A DNA stretch of 64,000 nt from Massilia litorea (GCF_015101885.1 NZ_CP062941.1:1240001-1304000), one strand, 5' to 3'; shown: positions 1 through 9,610, counted from the first letter of the stretch. Numbers and translations: made by a program. The notes: generated by a model from the letters alone, not told the origin.

Positions 1-252
1 GCGCGCCAGCTGATCCTGCATGCGGCGTCCATGAAGGATGCGGGCCTGCCCTGCCTGAAGGAGGCGGCGATGGCGAAACTGTTTGCCTCCGAGATGGCCG
101 AGCGGGTCGTCTCGAACGCGATGCAGGTGTTTGGCGGCTACGGCTATGTGGCCGACTTCCCGATCGAGCGCATTTATCGGGACGTGCGCGTGTGCCAGAT
201 TTATGAGGGCACCAGCGACATCCAGAAAATCCTGATCGCACGGGCACTCTGA
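1..252 (+). CDS. Acyl-CoA dehydrogenase, C-terminal fragment
   Basis: The gene is cut by the left window edge; the frame is open from base 1. The visible 83 residues are the C-terminal helical domain of an acyl-CoA dehydrogenase, a flavoenzyme that oxidises acyl-CoA to 2-enoyl-CoA. The diagnostic stretch is the conserved FGGYGY loop, then a PIERIYRD segment, then IYEGTSDIQ, which is the family's usual C-terminal signature next to the FAD and acyl chain. The substrate cannot be read from this fragment; the IYEGTSDIQ form is typical of short or branched-chain enzymes. The acetyltransferase start follows one base after the stop codon, so the two are probably cotranscribed. Confidence 0.9.
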   Translation, partial: ARQLILHAASMKDAGLPCLKEAAMAKLFASEMAERVVSNAMQVFGGYGYVADFPIERIYRDVRVCQIYEGTSDIQKILIARAL

Positions 253-253
253 G

Positions 254-817
254 ATGGGCGACGGGGTGCCGACCACGATCCACAGCGTGAGCGCCGCCGA
301 CCTGCCGGCCCTGTTCGTCTACCTCGACGACCACCTGCAGGACAACGGCCGCGCCGGCACGCCCCTGTTCCAGCCGATGGCGCGCGCCGATTCGCGCTTC
401 CCGGCCGACAAGCGTGCCGCCTTTGCCATCGGTCTCGGGGCCGAGGTCGGGGCGCCGGGCTGGCGCCGCGCCTGGATAGCGCTCGATCGAGACGGCAGCA
501 TCTGCGGCCACGTCGACCTGCGCGCGCGGCCGGAGCGGGCGTCCAGCCACCGCTGCCTGCTCGGCATGGGCGTGCATCGCGACTGGCGCCGCCAGGGGCT
601 GGGCGAACGCCTGCTGGCGCACGCCCTCGACTGGGCAGGCAGCCAGCAGGCCCTCGATTGGGTCGACCTCGAGGTGCTGTCCAGTAACCTGCCCGCGCGC
701 CGGCTGTATGAACGCTGCGGCTTCAGGTTTGCCGGCGAATTGCCGGACCTGTTTCGCATCGATGGCGAGCAGCACGGCTATGTATACATGACCTGCCGGG
801 TTCAGACGCTCAGCTGA
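254..817 (+). CDS. GNAT family N-acetyltransferase
   Basis: This is a 187-residue protein with the Gcn5-related acetyltransferase fold. The acetyl-CoA pyrophosphate-binding motif A is visible at about residues 103-120 as LLGMGVHRDWRRQGLGERLL, followed by the ARRLYERCGF motif B around residues 148-157, which is typical of RimI/RimJ-like small-molecule or protein acetyltransferases. The substrate is unknown. ATG at 254 follows the dehydrogenase stop with one base between them, suggesting translational coupling. Its 3' end overlaps the convergent carboxypeptidase gene by eight bases. Confidence 0.85.
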   Translation: MGDGVPTTIHSVSAADLPALFVYLDDHLQDNGRAGTPLFQPMARADSRFPADKRAAFAIGLGAEVGAPGWRRAWIALDRDGSICGHVDLRARPERASSHRCLLGMGVHRDWRRQGLGERLLAHALDWAGSQQALDWVDLEVLSSNLPARRLYERCGFRFAGELPDLFRIDGEQHGYVYMTCRVQTLS

Positions 818-1871
818 CCGCAGGCTCGAGCAGTGTCACCGTCTGCCGTTCGGTATCGAGCGTGGCGCGGATCCCCACCGGGATCGTGAACTGGTCGCGG
901 ATATGCCCGATCGAGTAACCCGTCACCGCCGGAATCGACAAGGGCTGCAGGTGGATGTCGAGCGTCTGGTCGAGCGTGAGCGAAATCTCTTCGTGCTCGG
1001 GGCCGCAGTCTTCGCAGACGCCGACCATCACCGCCGCGGCTTTTGAAAAGCCGACCGATAAATCGAGCTGGGTCATCCAGCGGTCGATCCGGTAGGGGGC
1101 TTCGTTGACTTCTTCCAGGAACAGGATGCAGTTGCGGAAATCGGCCGCATACGGCGTGCCGGCCAGCGCCGCCACCAGGCTCAGATTGCCGCCCATGAGC
1201 GGGCCGGTGGCCACGCCGCCGTGCACGGTGCGCAGCGCGAACTGCGGCTGCTCCAGGGCGCGCCGGCTGTTTTCCAGCGCCATCGGAATCGTATAGCTCG
1301 GCTGCGGGTCGCCCAGCACCGCCATCATGTGCTCGATCGCATACTCCGTCAGCGTCGACGAGGCCACCGGCCCATGAAACGTCACCAATCCGGCGTGCTT
1401 GTGGATCGCCAGGTGCAGCGCCGTGATGTCGGAGTAGCCCAATAAAATCTTCGGGTTGGCGCGGATCAGTTTGAAATCCAGATGGGCCAGCAAGGAGATG
1501 CAGCCCGAGCCGCCCCGGACCGGCCAGATCATCTTGATCTCCGGGTCGCCGAACATCGCGTGCAGGTCTGCGATCCGTTGCGGCACGCTGCCGCCGTAAT
1601 TGCCGTTCACTTCGCGCAGGGAGGCGCCCTCTCGCACTTTCAGGCCGAGGGCCTCGATGTTGCGGCGCGCCTTGGCGATCGTTTTCTCGGTGGCGTAGCC
1701 GCCCGGCGCGATCAGGCCGACGGTGTCGCCGGGCTGCAGGCGCGGGGGTTTGATCAGGGGTTTCATGCGGGAACGGGGTGGGAGACGCCTGCGCGGCGCA
1801 GCCAGCGCGGCCGCCGGCAGCAGCGCACTGGCGGCGAGCAGGGAAGAAAAGGCGCGGCGGCTGATGGGCAT
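810..1871 (-). CDS. LD-carboxypeptidase, peptidase family S66
   Basis: This 353-residue protein belongs to the S66 (LdcA/MccF) serine peptidases, which remove the terminal D-alanine from murein tetrapeptides or hydrolyse related amide bonds. The nucleophile is Ser147 in GYSDIT; the acid and base of the Ser-Glu-His triad correspond to Glu253/254 in FLEEVNEAP and His323 in GYSIGHIRDQ. Unlike cytosolic LdcA it starts with SRRAFSSLLAASALL, a twin-arginine-like signal peptide ending near AALAA at residue 25, so export is likely. It is a plausible contributor to cell-wall turnover, in keeping with the muropeptide genes further right. Exact specificity (murein versus microcin-like) is not decided by sequence alone. 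Confidence 0.88.
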   Translation of the reverse strand: MPISRRAFSSLLAASALLPAAALAAPRRRLPPRSRMKPLIKPPRLQPGDTVGLIAPGGYATEKTIAKARRNIEALGLKVREGASLREVNGNYGGSVPQRIADLHAMFGDPEIKMIWPVRGGSGCISLLAHLDFKLIRANPKILLGYSDITALHLAIHKHAGLVTFHGPVASSTLTEYAIEHMMAVLGDPQPSYTIPMALENSRRALEQPQFALRTVHGGVATGPLMGGNLSLVAALAGTPYAADFRNCILFLEEVNEAPYRIDRWMTQLDLSVGFSKAAAVMVGVCEDCGPEHEEISLTLDQTLDIHLQPLSIPAVTGYSIGHIRDQFTIPVGIRATLDTERQTVTLLEPAVS

Positions 1872-1885
1872 GCGGCTCGGCTTAC

Positions 1886-1928
1886 AAAAAAACAGCCCCG
1901 GGGAACGCGTGCGCGCTTCCCGGGGCTG
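1886..1928 (-). terminator. Rho-independent terminator of the TonB receptor
   Basis: A 12-bp GC-rich stem (arms 1893-1905 and 1917-1928, with one bulged G) is followed on the minus strand by a run of seven T (seen as A at 1886-1892). It lies 18 bases past the receptor stop codon and separates it from the carboxypeptidase gene. Confidence 0.85.
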
Positions 1929-1946
1929 CAGTCTATCTCACGGCAA

Positions 1947-4712
1947 TCAGAAGAACTTGTACGTGAGGTTCAGGGTGTAGGCACGGCCACGCGGGTCGGC
2001 CACACGCGGATCCCAGCCGGCACCGACGACGTCGTCGACGTTGTGCGCGGTGAACGGCGGATCGCGGTCGAACAGGTTCTGGATACCGAAGGTGATCGAC
2101 GTGTTTTTGAAGCCTTTATACGTCGTCGCCAGGCCAAAGCGGGTATAGCTCGACACGTCCGGGTCGAAACCGGCCGGTGGCGTGCCCTTGCCGCCGTTCG
2201 GCAGCTGGTCCTTGTAGCCCGAGGCGAAGTTATTGCTCACCAGGACGTTCCAGTCGCCGCGGCTCACGCTGAAGGTGGCGCTGTGTTTCCAGCGCAGGTA
2301 CAGGTCGCGCGTGAAGAACTCGCCGACGTATTCCTTGTACGGCTGGCCTGGAATTTCAGCGAACTTGTAGCTGTCGGTCCAGGTGCCGTCCAGGGTGGCG
2401 TTCCACTTGAAGCCGTCGCCGAACTTGCCGTCGCCGCGCAGGCCGAGGTCGATACCGCGGGTCTTGGCGCCGGAGGTGTTGATCCAGCCGGCCTGGACAT
2501 AATCGACCGTACCGTCCGCGTTGCGGATGATGTTGCCCGACAGCGCGACCGGGTTCTGCAGCACGATGCTGGCGCTGCGGTTCAGGATGCGGTCACGCAT
2601 GTTGATCGCCCACCAGTCGAGCGAGGCGGAGAAGCCCTTGAACGGCTCGACGACGATGCCCAGCGTGCCCTGCTTCGAGGTTTCCGGTTTCAGGTTCTGG
2701 TTACCGCCCGACTTGAAGCCGAAGCGCTCCGGCGCGCAGAAACGCACGTCGCCCGGATGGGCTGCGCAACCGACAGTGTCGATCACGCCGCTCGACAGCT
2801 CACCGTCGAGCGAGCCGCTGTAGAGCTGGGTAAAGCTCGGCGCCAGGAAGCCCTTGTTGGCCGAACCGCGCAGCAGCAGCCAATTGGTCGGCTGGTAGCG
2901 GAAGGCGACCTTCGGATTGGTGGTGGCGCCGATCACGCTGTAATCGTCGCGGCGCACGGCCAGTTGCAGTTCCAGGTCCTTGGTGACCGGCACGATGAAC
3001 TCGGCGAACAATGCCTTCACGTCGCGCGTGGCCTTCGGCAGGTTGGCATTGCCGGGCGAGAGCAGGATCGGCTCGGCGGCCACGTCCTGGGTGTACAGGT
3101 AGCTCTCGCGGCGGAAGTCGAAACCGGCCGCCATCGCCAGCTTGCCGGCCGGCAGCTGGAACAGCTCGCCCGAGACAGTGCCGTCGACTTGGGTCAGGGT
3201 CGTCTTGCCGGTCTGGAAGGCGCCGCGGTACTTGGTTGCTTCGATCGCATCCATTGCCGCCTGGGTCTGGCTGCCATCGACCGACCATGGGTTGACGATA
3301 CCAGTGCCCAGGAGCTTAAAGAACGGCACCGTGTAAACGTAGCCGTCGAGCAGCTCCATGTGCGAGGTGCTCTGGGCTTTCGACAGGCCGAACTTGTAGT
3401 CCCAGTCCTTGACGGTCCCTTCGAAGCCGACCAGCAGGCGGGCGCTTTCGGTCGTGTTTTCTTGGGTACGGTTACCCGCCGGGTTGGCGCGCCATTTGTA
3501 GATGATCGGCTTGGTGCGGTCGAAGGTCGAAATGAACGACGACAGGTCCTGGTAGTACGGGCCACCGACCGGATAAGCGCTGTTCACGCCGTTCGCCGTC
3601 AGCGAGGTCGAAATCTGGGCCGGGGTCAGGATCGAGACGACCTGCGAGCGCGAACCGATCGCCTCGACGAACATCTTGTGGTCCGGCGCCAGCTTATACG
3701 TGCCGCGCAGCAGCAGGTTCGCCTGTTCCGACGGCGATTGCATCACGTAGTCGCCGCCGTAGTCGTAGGCGCAGGAATAGGTCGAGCGCAGCGGCGAGGT
3801 GACGTCCTTCCACAGCTCGGTCTGGTATTGCGACATGCCCTGGACCGTATCGCACTTGCCCTGGAAGCTCAGCGGATTGGCTTGCAAGTAGGTGTTGGTG
3901 CTGCCCGGGACCTTGAAACCGGTGCCGAGGGCGGTATTCGCGCCGGTCAGCTGGTTGGCGAAAGGCGTGCCGGTGGTATCGGGCGACAGGCCGCGCGCCG
4001 GCTGGAAGCCGTTGGCGAAATCGCGCTGGCGCGATTCCAGCTTTTCGTTTTTGGTATACGAAGCCGTGGCCATCACGTTGAAGCCATCGGTGTTCAGGTC
4101 GCCGTGGCCGACGATCAGCGAACCGCGGTGGATGTTGCCGCCGCCGGCTTCGGTGATGTTGGTATAGGCGGAGGCTTCAGCGCCTTGGTAGTCGGTTTTG
4201 AGGATGATGTTCATCACGCCACCGATCGCATCGGTGCCGTAGATGGCCGAGGCGCCATCCTTCAGGATCTCGATGCGCGCGATGGCCGCCATCGGGATGC
4301 TGTTCAGGTCGACGGCCTTGCCGCTCTTGCCGTGGGTCGGCGCGCGGCGACCGTTGATCAGCACCAGGGTACTGTTCGGGCCCAGGCCGCGCAGCGAAGC
4401 GAAGGAAGCGCCGCCACTGACGCGGTCGGCATCCGGGCCGAAGACGTTGTTGCCCGAAGTCGGGTTGTCGGCACCGGTGCCGTTGGCCGAAATCGTGGCC
4501 ATCAGCTGTTCGGCCGACGTGATGCCCTGTTTTTGCAGCGTATCAAAGGTGATCACCTGCACCGGCAGGGCACCTTCCTTGGCGACGCGTTTGATGCTCG
4601 AACCCGTAATTTCGACGCGCGCGATCGGCGCTTCTTGCTGTACTTGCTGTGCAAGCACCGGGCTGGCGACCCCGATCAATGCAATCAGGTGGGCTAGTTT
4701 CTTTAACTTCAC
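1947..4712 (-). CDS. TonB-dependent outer-membrane receptor
   Basis: This 921-residue outer-membrane transporter would use TonB/ExbBD energy to import a ligand that cannot be named from sequence. A signal peptide ends at ASPVLA (residue 21). The plug domain (about 45-165) shows the characteristic LRGLGPNSTLVLINGRR and IEILKDGASAIYGTDAIGGV motifs. The rest is a 22-strand barrel ending in the terminal-Phe signature LTYKFF used by the BAM complex. The style is that of the large oar/sugar-type receptors abundant in Oxalobacteraceae. GTG at 4712 is chosen as start because AGGAG lies seven bases upstream. The 186 bases between this start and the next gene hold its promoter region; I see no clear operator there. 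Confidence 0.93.
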   Translation of the reverse strand: MKLKKLAHLIALIGVASPVLAQQVQQEAPIARVEITGSSIKRVAKEGALPVQVITFDTLQKQGITSAEQLMATISANGTGADNPTSGNNVFGPDADRVSGGASFASLRGLGPNSTLVLINGRRAPTHGKSGKAVDLNSIPMAAIARIEILKDGASAIYGTDAIGGVMNIILKTDYQGAEASAYTNITEAGGGNIHRGSLIVGHGDLNTDGFNVMATASYTKNEKLESRQRDFANGFQPARGLSPDTTGTPFANQLTGANTALGTGFKVPGSTNTYLQANPLSFQGKCDTVQGMSQYQTELWKDVTSPLRSTYSCAYDYGGDYVMQSPSEQANLLLRGTYKLAPDHKMFVEAIGSRSQVVSILTPAQISTSLTANGVNSAYPVGGPYYQDLSSFISTFDRTKPIIYKWRANPAGNRTQENTTESARLLVGFEGTVKDWDYKFGLSKAQSTSHMELLDGYVYTVPFFKLLGTGIVNPWSVDGSQTQAAMDAIEATKYRGAFQTGKTTLTQVDGTVSGELFQLPAGKLAMAAGFDFRRESYLYTQDVAAEPILLSPGNANLPKATRDVKALFAEFIVPVTKDLELQLAVRRDDYSVIGATTNPKVAFRYQPTNWLLLRGSANKGFLAPSFTQLYSGSLDGELSSGVIDTVGCAAHPGDVRFCAPERFGFKSGGNQNLKPETSKQGTLGIVVEPFKGFSASLDWWAINMRDRILNRSASIVLQNPVALSGNIIRNADGTVDYVQAGWINTSGAKTRGIDLGLRGDGKFGDGFKWNATLDGTWTDSYKFAEIPGQPYKEYVGEFFTRDLYLRWKHSATFSVSRGDWNVLVSNNFASGYKDQLPNGGKGTPPAGFDPDVSSYTRFGLATTYKGFKNTSITFGIQNLFDRDPPFTAHNVDDVVGAGWDPRVADPRGRAYTLNLTYKFF

Positions 4713-4898
4713 GCGTCTCTCCTAAGGTTCCGTCAATCTTTAATCAGGGCGGCTATCTGTCGCTCGGGCATCGCAATGTCATGGCATTACGTTATGTTGT
4801 CGCCCCGAGACTAGCCCGGCGCAAGGGCGCCAGCCAATGAAATAACCGGCGAGAAGTATAACTTCGAGGAATGTTTATAAGAGGAAATCTATCAAATT

Positions 4899-6686
4899 CT
4901 AACGGCGCTGCTGGGACAAGCGTGCCCTTTGCGCAACATCGACGTCCAGATAGCGCCAGGACGTGAATTCGACCGGATGACGCTTGTAGTTTTTTAACCA
5001 CGGATGGCGGATGTCGGCTGAGACCGCATGGGTGAGCGGCACCCAGGGGTTATAGGCGTGGATCAGCTGGTTCATCTCGAAATACAGTTGTTGGCGGGCC
5101 GGGCCGTCGACCAGCTGGCGCGCCTGTTCGTAGCGCGTGTCGTAGGCCGGCAAGTTGAACCGCGCGTAGTTGGCGCGTCCTGCGTTGGGGCCGTACAGCA
5201 GCTGATAAAAATTGTCGCCGTCGGGGAAGTCGGCGATCCAGTTACTCTCGAACATCGTCACCTTGCCCAGGCGCGAAGCCTTGATGATCTCGGTCTTCTT
5301 GTCCGATTTGAAGACGACGCGCAGGCCGATCGCATTCAGGCATTTACGCCACAGCTCGTCGCGCAGGCGGCCGCCGACCGTCGCTTCGCTGTGCATGGTC
5401 AGCGTCAAGGGCTTGCCGTCCGGCGCGCGGCGGAACCCGTCCGCATCGCGCTTGCCATAGCCGTGGCGGTCCAACAAGGCGTTGGCGAGGGCGGGATCGT
5501 AGGGGACCGGGCTGCGGTAACCTGGATCGTAGCCGAGCACGTTCGGCGGCAGCGGCGACTCGGCCTTGATGGCAAACCCCTTCTTCAGGAGCGCGATGTC
5601 TTCCGCGCTGTTGTAGGCGAGCGAGATGGCGCGGCGCAGGGCGATCCGGTCTTTCGTGTAGCCGCCGAGCACCGGATCGTTCATGTTCATCCACATGTAA
5701 TAGGTCTGCAGCACCGGAAAGCGCGACAATTGCATGCCGCGCTGGGTGAGCTCCGGTTTCAGCTGGCCGTCGCGGATCACCATGTCGGTCATCGATTCCG
5801 GCACCTGCTCGAGATAATCGTATTCGCCGTTCAGGAAGCCGAGCATGCGGCCCTGGAATTCCTCGGCGATTTTGACCTCGACCCGGTCGACGCGCGGCAG
5901 GCGTTTATTCGCCAATGCCGCGGCGATCGCCCGGTCTTCCGGGTCGATGCCGGGCGTGGCGCTGAACACGGCGGTCGAATACGGGTTCGCCAGCAGGACG
6001 ATGCGGTCACTTCTCTTCCAGTCGCCGAGCATGAAGGGGCCGGTGCCAACCGGGTGGTTGCCGGCCTGGCCCGGATAGGCCTCGATGACTTCGCGCGCCA
6101 CGACGCTCGACGCCGGCGTCGCCATATAGAACAGGAAATTATTGTCCGGCTCCTTCAGGCGGATGCGCAGGGTGTACTTGTCGAGGGCCTGCAGGCCGGG
6201 AATCGCGGTGCCGTAGCTGAACGTGGTTTTCAGGGCCTCGTCGCCTTCGAGTTTTCCTTCGAACATGTACGACCAGGGAGATTTGATGGCCGGGTCGTAC
6301 AGGCGGGTGATGCTGTACACATAATCCTGCGCCGTCATCTCGCGTTTGATTCCTTTGAAGGCCGGGTCGGGCGTGAAATAAATGCCGGGACGGATCGTAA
6401 ACGTGTAGGTGCGCTTGTCCGCGCTGATCTCCGGCATCTTCGTGAGCGTGTTCGGACGCAGCTTCACCGGGCGTGCCAGGTAGTCGTAGCGCAGCAGCGG
6501 GTCAAATAAATTTTCCAGCAGGGACAAGGTGGCGATGTCCGAGGCGGCGGCCGGATCGAGCCCGGTTTCGCTGGTCGACAGGAACATGTGCAGCACTTTT
6601 TCGCTTTTTTCCGCCGGGGCCGCCGGCGCGGCATGGACGGCGCCCGAGACGAGCAGCAGGGCAATAAGGGTGGCGCGAAGTGTCAT
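4899..6686 (-). CDS. Peptide ABC transporter substrate-binding protein (SBP family 5)
   Basis: This 595-residue periplasmic binding protein is of the DppA/OppA cluster. The Sec signal peptide is MTLRATLIALLLVSGAVHA, so the ATG at 6686 is preferred over an in-frame start 25 codons upstream. Family features include the N-terminal LDPAAASDIATLSLLENLFDPL segment split across residues near 40-60, the PVGTGPFML motif and the ESNWIADFPDGDNFYQLLYGPN region. The ligand is probably an oligopeptide or similar. No permease or ATPase subunits are next to it, so it is an orphan binding protein that would borrow another transporter or act as a sensor. It reads toward the TonB receptor but is separated from it by 186 bases. 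Confidence 0.9.
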   Translation of the reverse strand: MTLRATLIALLLVSGAVHAAPAAPAEKSEKVLHMFLSTSETGLDPAAASDIATLSLLENLFDPLLRYDYLARPVKLRPNTLTKMPEISADKRTYTFTIRPGIYFTPDPAFKGIKREMTAQDYVYSITRLYDPAIKSPWSYMFEGKLEGDEALKTTFSYGTAIPGLQALDKYTLRIRLKEPDNNFLFYMATPASSVVAREVIEAYPGQAGNHPVGTGPFMLGDWKRSDRIVLLANPYSTAVFSATPGIDPEDRAIAAALANKRLPRVDRVEVKIAEEFQGRMLGFLNGEYDYLEQVPESMTDMVIRDGQLKPELTQRGMQLSRFPVLQTYYMWMNMNDPVLGGYTKDRIALRRAISLAYNSAEDIALLKKGFAIKAESPLPPNVLGYDPGYRSPVPYDPALANALLDRHGYGKRDADGFRRAPDGKPLTLTMHSEATVGGRLRDELWRKCLNAIGLRVVFKSDKKTEIIKASRLGKVTMFESNWIADFPDGDNFYQLLYGPNAGRANYARFNLPAYDTRYEQARQLVDGPARQQLYFEMNQLIHAYNPWVPLTHAVSADIRHPWLKNYKRHPVEFTSWRYLDVDVAQRARLSQQRR

Positions 6687-6902
6687 GTGTGCAGGTCCTG
6701 GTTGAGCGTTGCGTATCATATGCGCGGTGCCGGGCACAGGCAAACGAAACGGAAGCCTCATAACTTTTGTGCATGGCGCGGCTGCATTCTTTCATCTATG
6801 AACTTTGCTCTGCGCCTATACTCTCCGCTGCACAATCGTGCGCACGAACTGCCGTGACTGTCGTTTGCGGCGCTTGAATTGCCCCGCATTACGGACCCAC
6901 TC

Positions 6903-8141
6903 ATGGCATTGAATTACATCTGGACTGGTTTTTTCCTCGTCGGTTTCCTGGCAGCGCTTGCCCAATGGATTTTTCTAGGCGACACAGAAATCTTCAAACG
7001 CATCGTCGACGGCACGTTCAGCTCAGCCAAGCTGGCGGTGATGGACATCGCCTTGCCGCTGGCCGGCGTGATGACGCTCTGGCTCGGCATCATGAACATC
7101 GGAGAGAAGGCCGGCGCCATCAACGTGCTGGCCCGTTTTATTGCCCCCTTCTTCTCGCGCATCTTCCCGGGCGTACCGAAAGACCACCCGGCCAACGGCC
7201 ACATGGTCATGAATTTCTCGGCCAATTTGCTCGGCCTCGACAATGCAGCCACGCCTTTCGGCTTAAAAGCCATGGAAAGCCTGCAGACCCTGAATCCCAA
7301 CAAGGATGAGGCGAGCAATGCCCAGATCATGTTCCTGGTGCTGCACACCTCGGGACTGACCCTGATTCCGCTGGCCATCATGGCCCAGCGCGCGATTCTC
7401 GGCGCGGCGAATCCCGCCGACATTTTTATTCCCTGCCTGATCGCGACCTATGTCGCCACCATGACCGGCATCGTCGTGGTCGGCCTGCGCCAGCGCATCA
7501 ACCTGCTCGACCCGGTGCTGTTCGGCTGGATCGGCGGCCTGACGGCGCTGATCGCCGGCATGATTTATTACATGAGCAATTACCTGAGCAAGGACCAGAT
7601 CCAGCTTTTTTCGAACGTGGCAGCCAACCTGATCCTGTTTTCGATCATCGTCGTCTTCATGGTCGGCGCCCTGCGCAAGAAGGTGAACGTCTACGAGGCC
7701 TTCATCGAGGGCGCCAAGGGCGGCATCCAGACTTCGCTGACGATCATCCCGTATCTGGTCGGCATGCTGGTCGCGATTGGCGTCGTGCGCAATGCCGGCA
7801 TCCTCGACTTCGTCGTGCGCGGTTTCGAGTGGATCTTTAATCAATTCAACCTGCGCACCGAATTCCTGCCGGCCCTGCCCACTGCCCTGATGAAACCTTT
7901 GTCGGGTAGCGGCTCGCGCGCCCTGATGATCGACACCATGACGACGTATGGCGCCGACTCCTTCGTCGGGCGCCTGGCCTGCATCTTCCAGGGTTCGGCC
8001 GACACCACCTTCTATATCGTCGCCCTCTACTTCGGTTCGGTCGGCATCCGCAAGACGCGCTACGCGATTTCCTGCGGCCTGATGGCCGACCTCGCCGGCG
8101 TGATCGCCGCCATCTTCGTCGCCTACCTCTTCTTCGGCTAA
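6903..8141 (+). CDS. Nucleoside-recognition (gate) domain membrane protein, SpmA-SpmB-like
   Basis: A 412-residue polytopic membrane protein with two gate-domain halves: an SpmA-like half (about residues 1-200, with NIGEKAGAINVLARF and NFSANLLGLDNAATPFG) and an SpmB-like half (about 235-412, with FIEGAKGGIQTSLTIIPYLVG and KPLSGSGSRALMIDTM). In Bacillus these are separate spore-maturation proteins; in non-sporulating proteobacteria the fused form is common and its function is unknown. ATG at 6903 is chosen over an in-frame TTG at 6879 because homologues typically begin at MALNYIW. dacB follows after eight bases, so the pair is an operon, hinting at an envelope role. Confidence 0.85.
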   Translation: MALNYIWTGFFLVGFLAALAQWIFLGDTEIFKRIVDGTFSSAKLAVMDIALPLAGVMTLWLGIMNIGEKAGAINVLARFIAPFFSRIFPGVPKDHPANGHMVMNFSANLLGLDNAATPFGLKAMESLQTLNPNKDEASNAQIMFLVLHTSGLTLIPLAIMAQRAILGAANPADIFIPCLIATYVATMTGIVVVGLRQRINLLDPVLFGWIGGLTALIAGMIYYMSNYLSKDQIQLFSNVAANLILFSIIVVFMVGALRKKVNVYEAFIEGAKGGIQTSLTIIPYLVGMLVAIGVVRNAGILDFVVRGFEWIFNQFNLRTEFLPALPTALMKPLSGSGSRALMIDTMTTYGADSFVGRLACIFQGSADTTFYIVALYFGSVGIRKTRYAISCGLMADLAGVIAAIFVAYLFFG

Positions 8142-8149
8142 GGAGTTTT

Positions 8150-9610
8150 ATGATCCGCCAGCTTGCCCTCGCCGCCGCCCTGTTCTCCTGCCTGTCCGCA
8201 CGCGCCCAGTTGCCGGAACCGGTAGCGCGCCTGCTGGCGGAAAACGGCATGACACCGAATGCCGTCAGCGCCCTCGTGCTGCGCGGCGACCAGGTGCTCG
8301 TGTCGCACCTGGCCGAGCGCCCGATGCAGCCGGCCTCGACGATGAAACTGGTAACGACCCTGGTCAGCCTCGAGCACCTGGGCCCGGTGTTTCGCGGGCG
8401 CACCGAACTGCTGACGAACGCCGACGTGAAGGGAGAAGTATTAAAAGGCGACCTGGTGCTGCGCGGCGGCGCCGATGCCGACCTGTCCGGTGAAGTCCTG
8501 GAAAACATGCTGCGCGCCCTGCACAACGCGGGCATCCGGCGCATCGAGGGCAACCTGGTGCTCGACCGCAGCCTGTTCAATCCGGCCCGGAGCGACATCG
8601 GCCTGCCGCCTTTCGACGAGTCGCCCGAAGCCTATTACAACGTCATTCCCGACGCGTTATTAGTCAACAAGAACATGCTGCAGATCGACATGCGCTCGAC
8701 GGAGAAACGCATGCAGCTCGACATGCAGCCGGCGCTGAACGGGGTGACGATCGCCTCCAACATGAAGCTGGTCGATGCCGATTGCGCCAGGTGGGAAGAC
8801 GGCTGGAAACTGCCGCAGGTCGTGCACACGGACGGCAAGATCAAGGTCGTACTGGAGGGCAGCTATCCAAAAAACTGCGCCAAGACCAACAGCATCAACG
8901 TGCTCGAGCGCGACGCCTATCTCGACGGTTTATTTCGCCTGAAATGGAAGCAGCTCGGCGGCAAATTGAACGGCAGGACGCTGGCGGGCAGCACCCCGAT
9001 CGATGCCCGCCTGCTGGCCGAGCACCGTGCGCGCGCCCTGCCGGAAGTCGTGCGCGACACCAATAAACCCTCGGACAACGCGCTGGCGCGCACCCTGTTC
9101 CTGAGCCTGGGCGCCCTCGAGGCAGACCCGGTTCTGGGCAGCCGGCCGTTGCCGGTGACATCGGACCAGACCACTTATACTCGTGCCGACGCCACGATCC
9201 GTAACTGGATGCGCGCGCACGGCATCGACGACAGCGGCTTCGTGATCGAAAACGGTTCCGGACTGTCGCGCATCGAACGCATCAGCCCGCTGCAGATGGG
9301 CAGCCTGCTGCGTGCCGGCCTGCTCAGCAACTGGGCGCCGGAGTTCCTGGCCAGCATGCCGATCGCGGCAACGGACGGCACCATGCGCCGCCGCCTGAAC
9401 GGCAGCCCGGCCGCCGGCCGCGCCCGCCTCAAGACGGGGACGCTGCGCAATGTGGTGGCGGTGGCCGGCTATGTGCCGGATGCGAGCGGCGTGCAGAACG
9501 TGGTGGTGGCGATGGTCAACGACGAGCTGGCGGGAGAAGGACGCGGGCGCGCGGTGGTCGACGCGCTGGTGGACTGGGTGGCGAAGTCGGGGCTGGTGAC
9601 GCAGCCCTAG
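8150..9610 (+). CDS. dacB: D-alanyl-D-alanine carboxypeptidase/endopeptidase (PBP4, S13)
   Basis: This 486-residue periplasmic penicillin-binding protein trims pentapeptide stems and cuts D-Ala-mDAP crosslinks in peptidoglycan. The three active-site motifs are present: SxxK as Ser63-T-M-Lys66, SDN at 308-310 and KTG at 428-430. The N-terminus is a Sec signal ending near SARAQ (residue 20). The large insertion between the first two motifs (about 75-300) is typical of the S13/DacB family and distinguishes it from S11 PBP5-type enzymes. It sits eight bases after the SpmAB-like gene. Confidence 0.93.
   Translation: MIRQLALAAALFSCLSARAQLPEPVARLLAENGMTPNAVSALVLRGDQVLVSHLAERPMQPASTMKLVTTLVSLEHLGPVFRGRTELLTNADVKGEVLKGDLVLRGGADADLSGEVLENMLRALHNAGIRRIEGNLVLDRSLFNPARSDIGLPPFDESPEAYYNVIPDALLVNKNMLQIDMRSTEKRMQLDMQPALNGVTIASNMKLVDADCARWEDGWKLPQVVHTDGKIKVVLEGSYPKNCAKTNSINVLERDAYLDGLFRLKWKQLGGKLNGRTLAGSTPIDARLLAEHRARALPEVVRDTNKPSDNALARTLFLSLGALEADPVLGSRPLPVTSDQTTYTRADATIRNWMRAHGIDDSGFVIENGSGLSRIERISPLQMGSLLRAGLLSNWAPEFLASMPIAATDGTMRRRLNGSPAAGRARLKTGTLRNVVAVAGYVPDASGVQNVVVAMVNDELAGEGRGRAVVDALVDWVAKSGLVTQP

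Noticed and set aside
1482..4697. Very long plus-strand open frame (over 1000 codons) opposite the TonB receptor
   Set aside because: It is antisense to a gene with intact signal peptide, plug motifs and terminal Phe; its own translation is compositionally odd (rich in R, A, G, H) and matches nothing. Long antisense frames are expected at this GC content.
5028..6509. 493-codon plus-strand frame opposite the peptide-binding protein
   Set aside because: Antisense shadow; low-complexity composition and no motif, whereas the minus-strand protein has a clear family fit.
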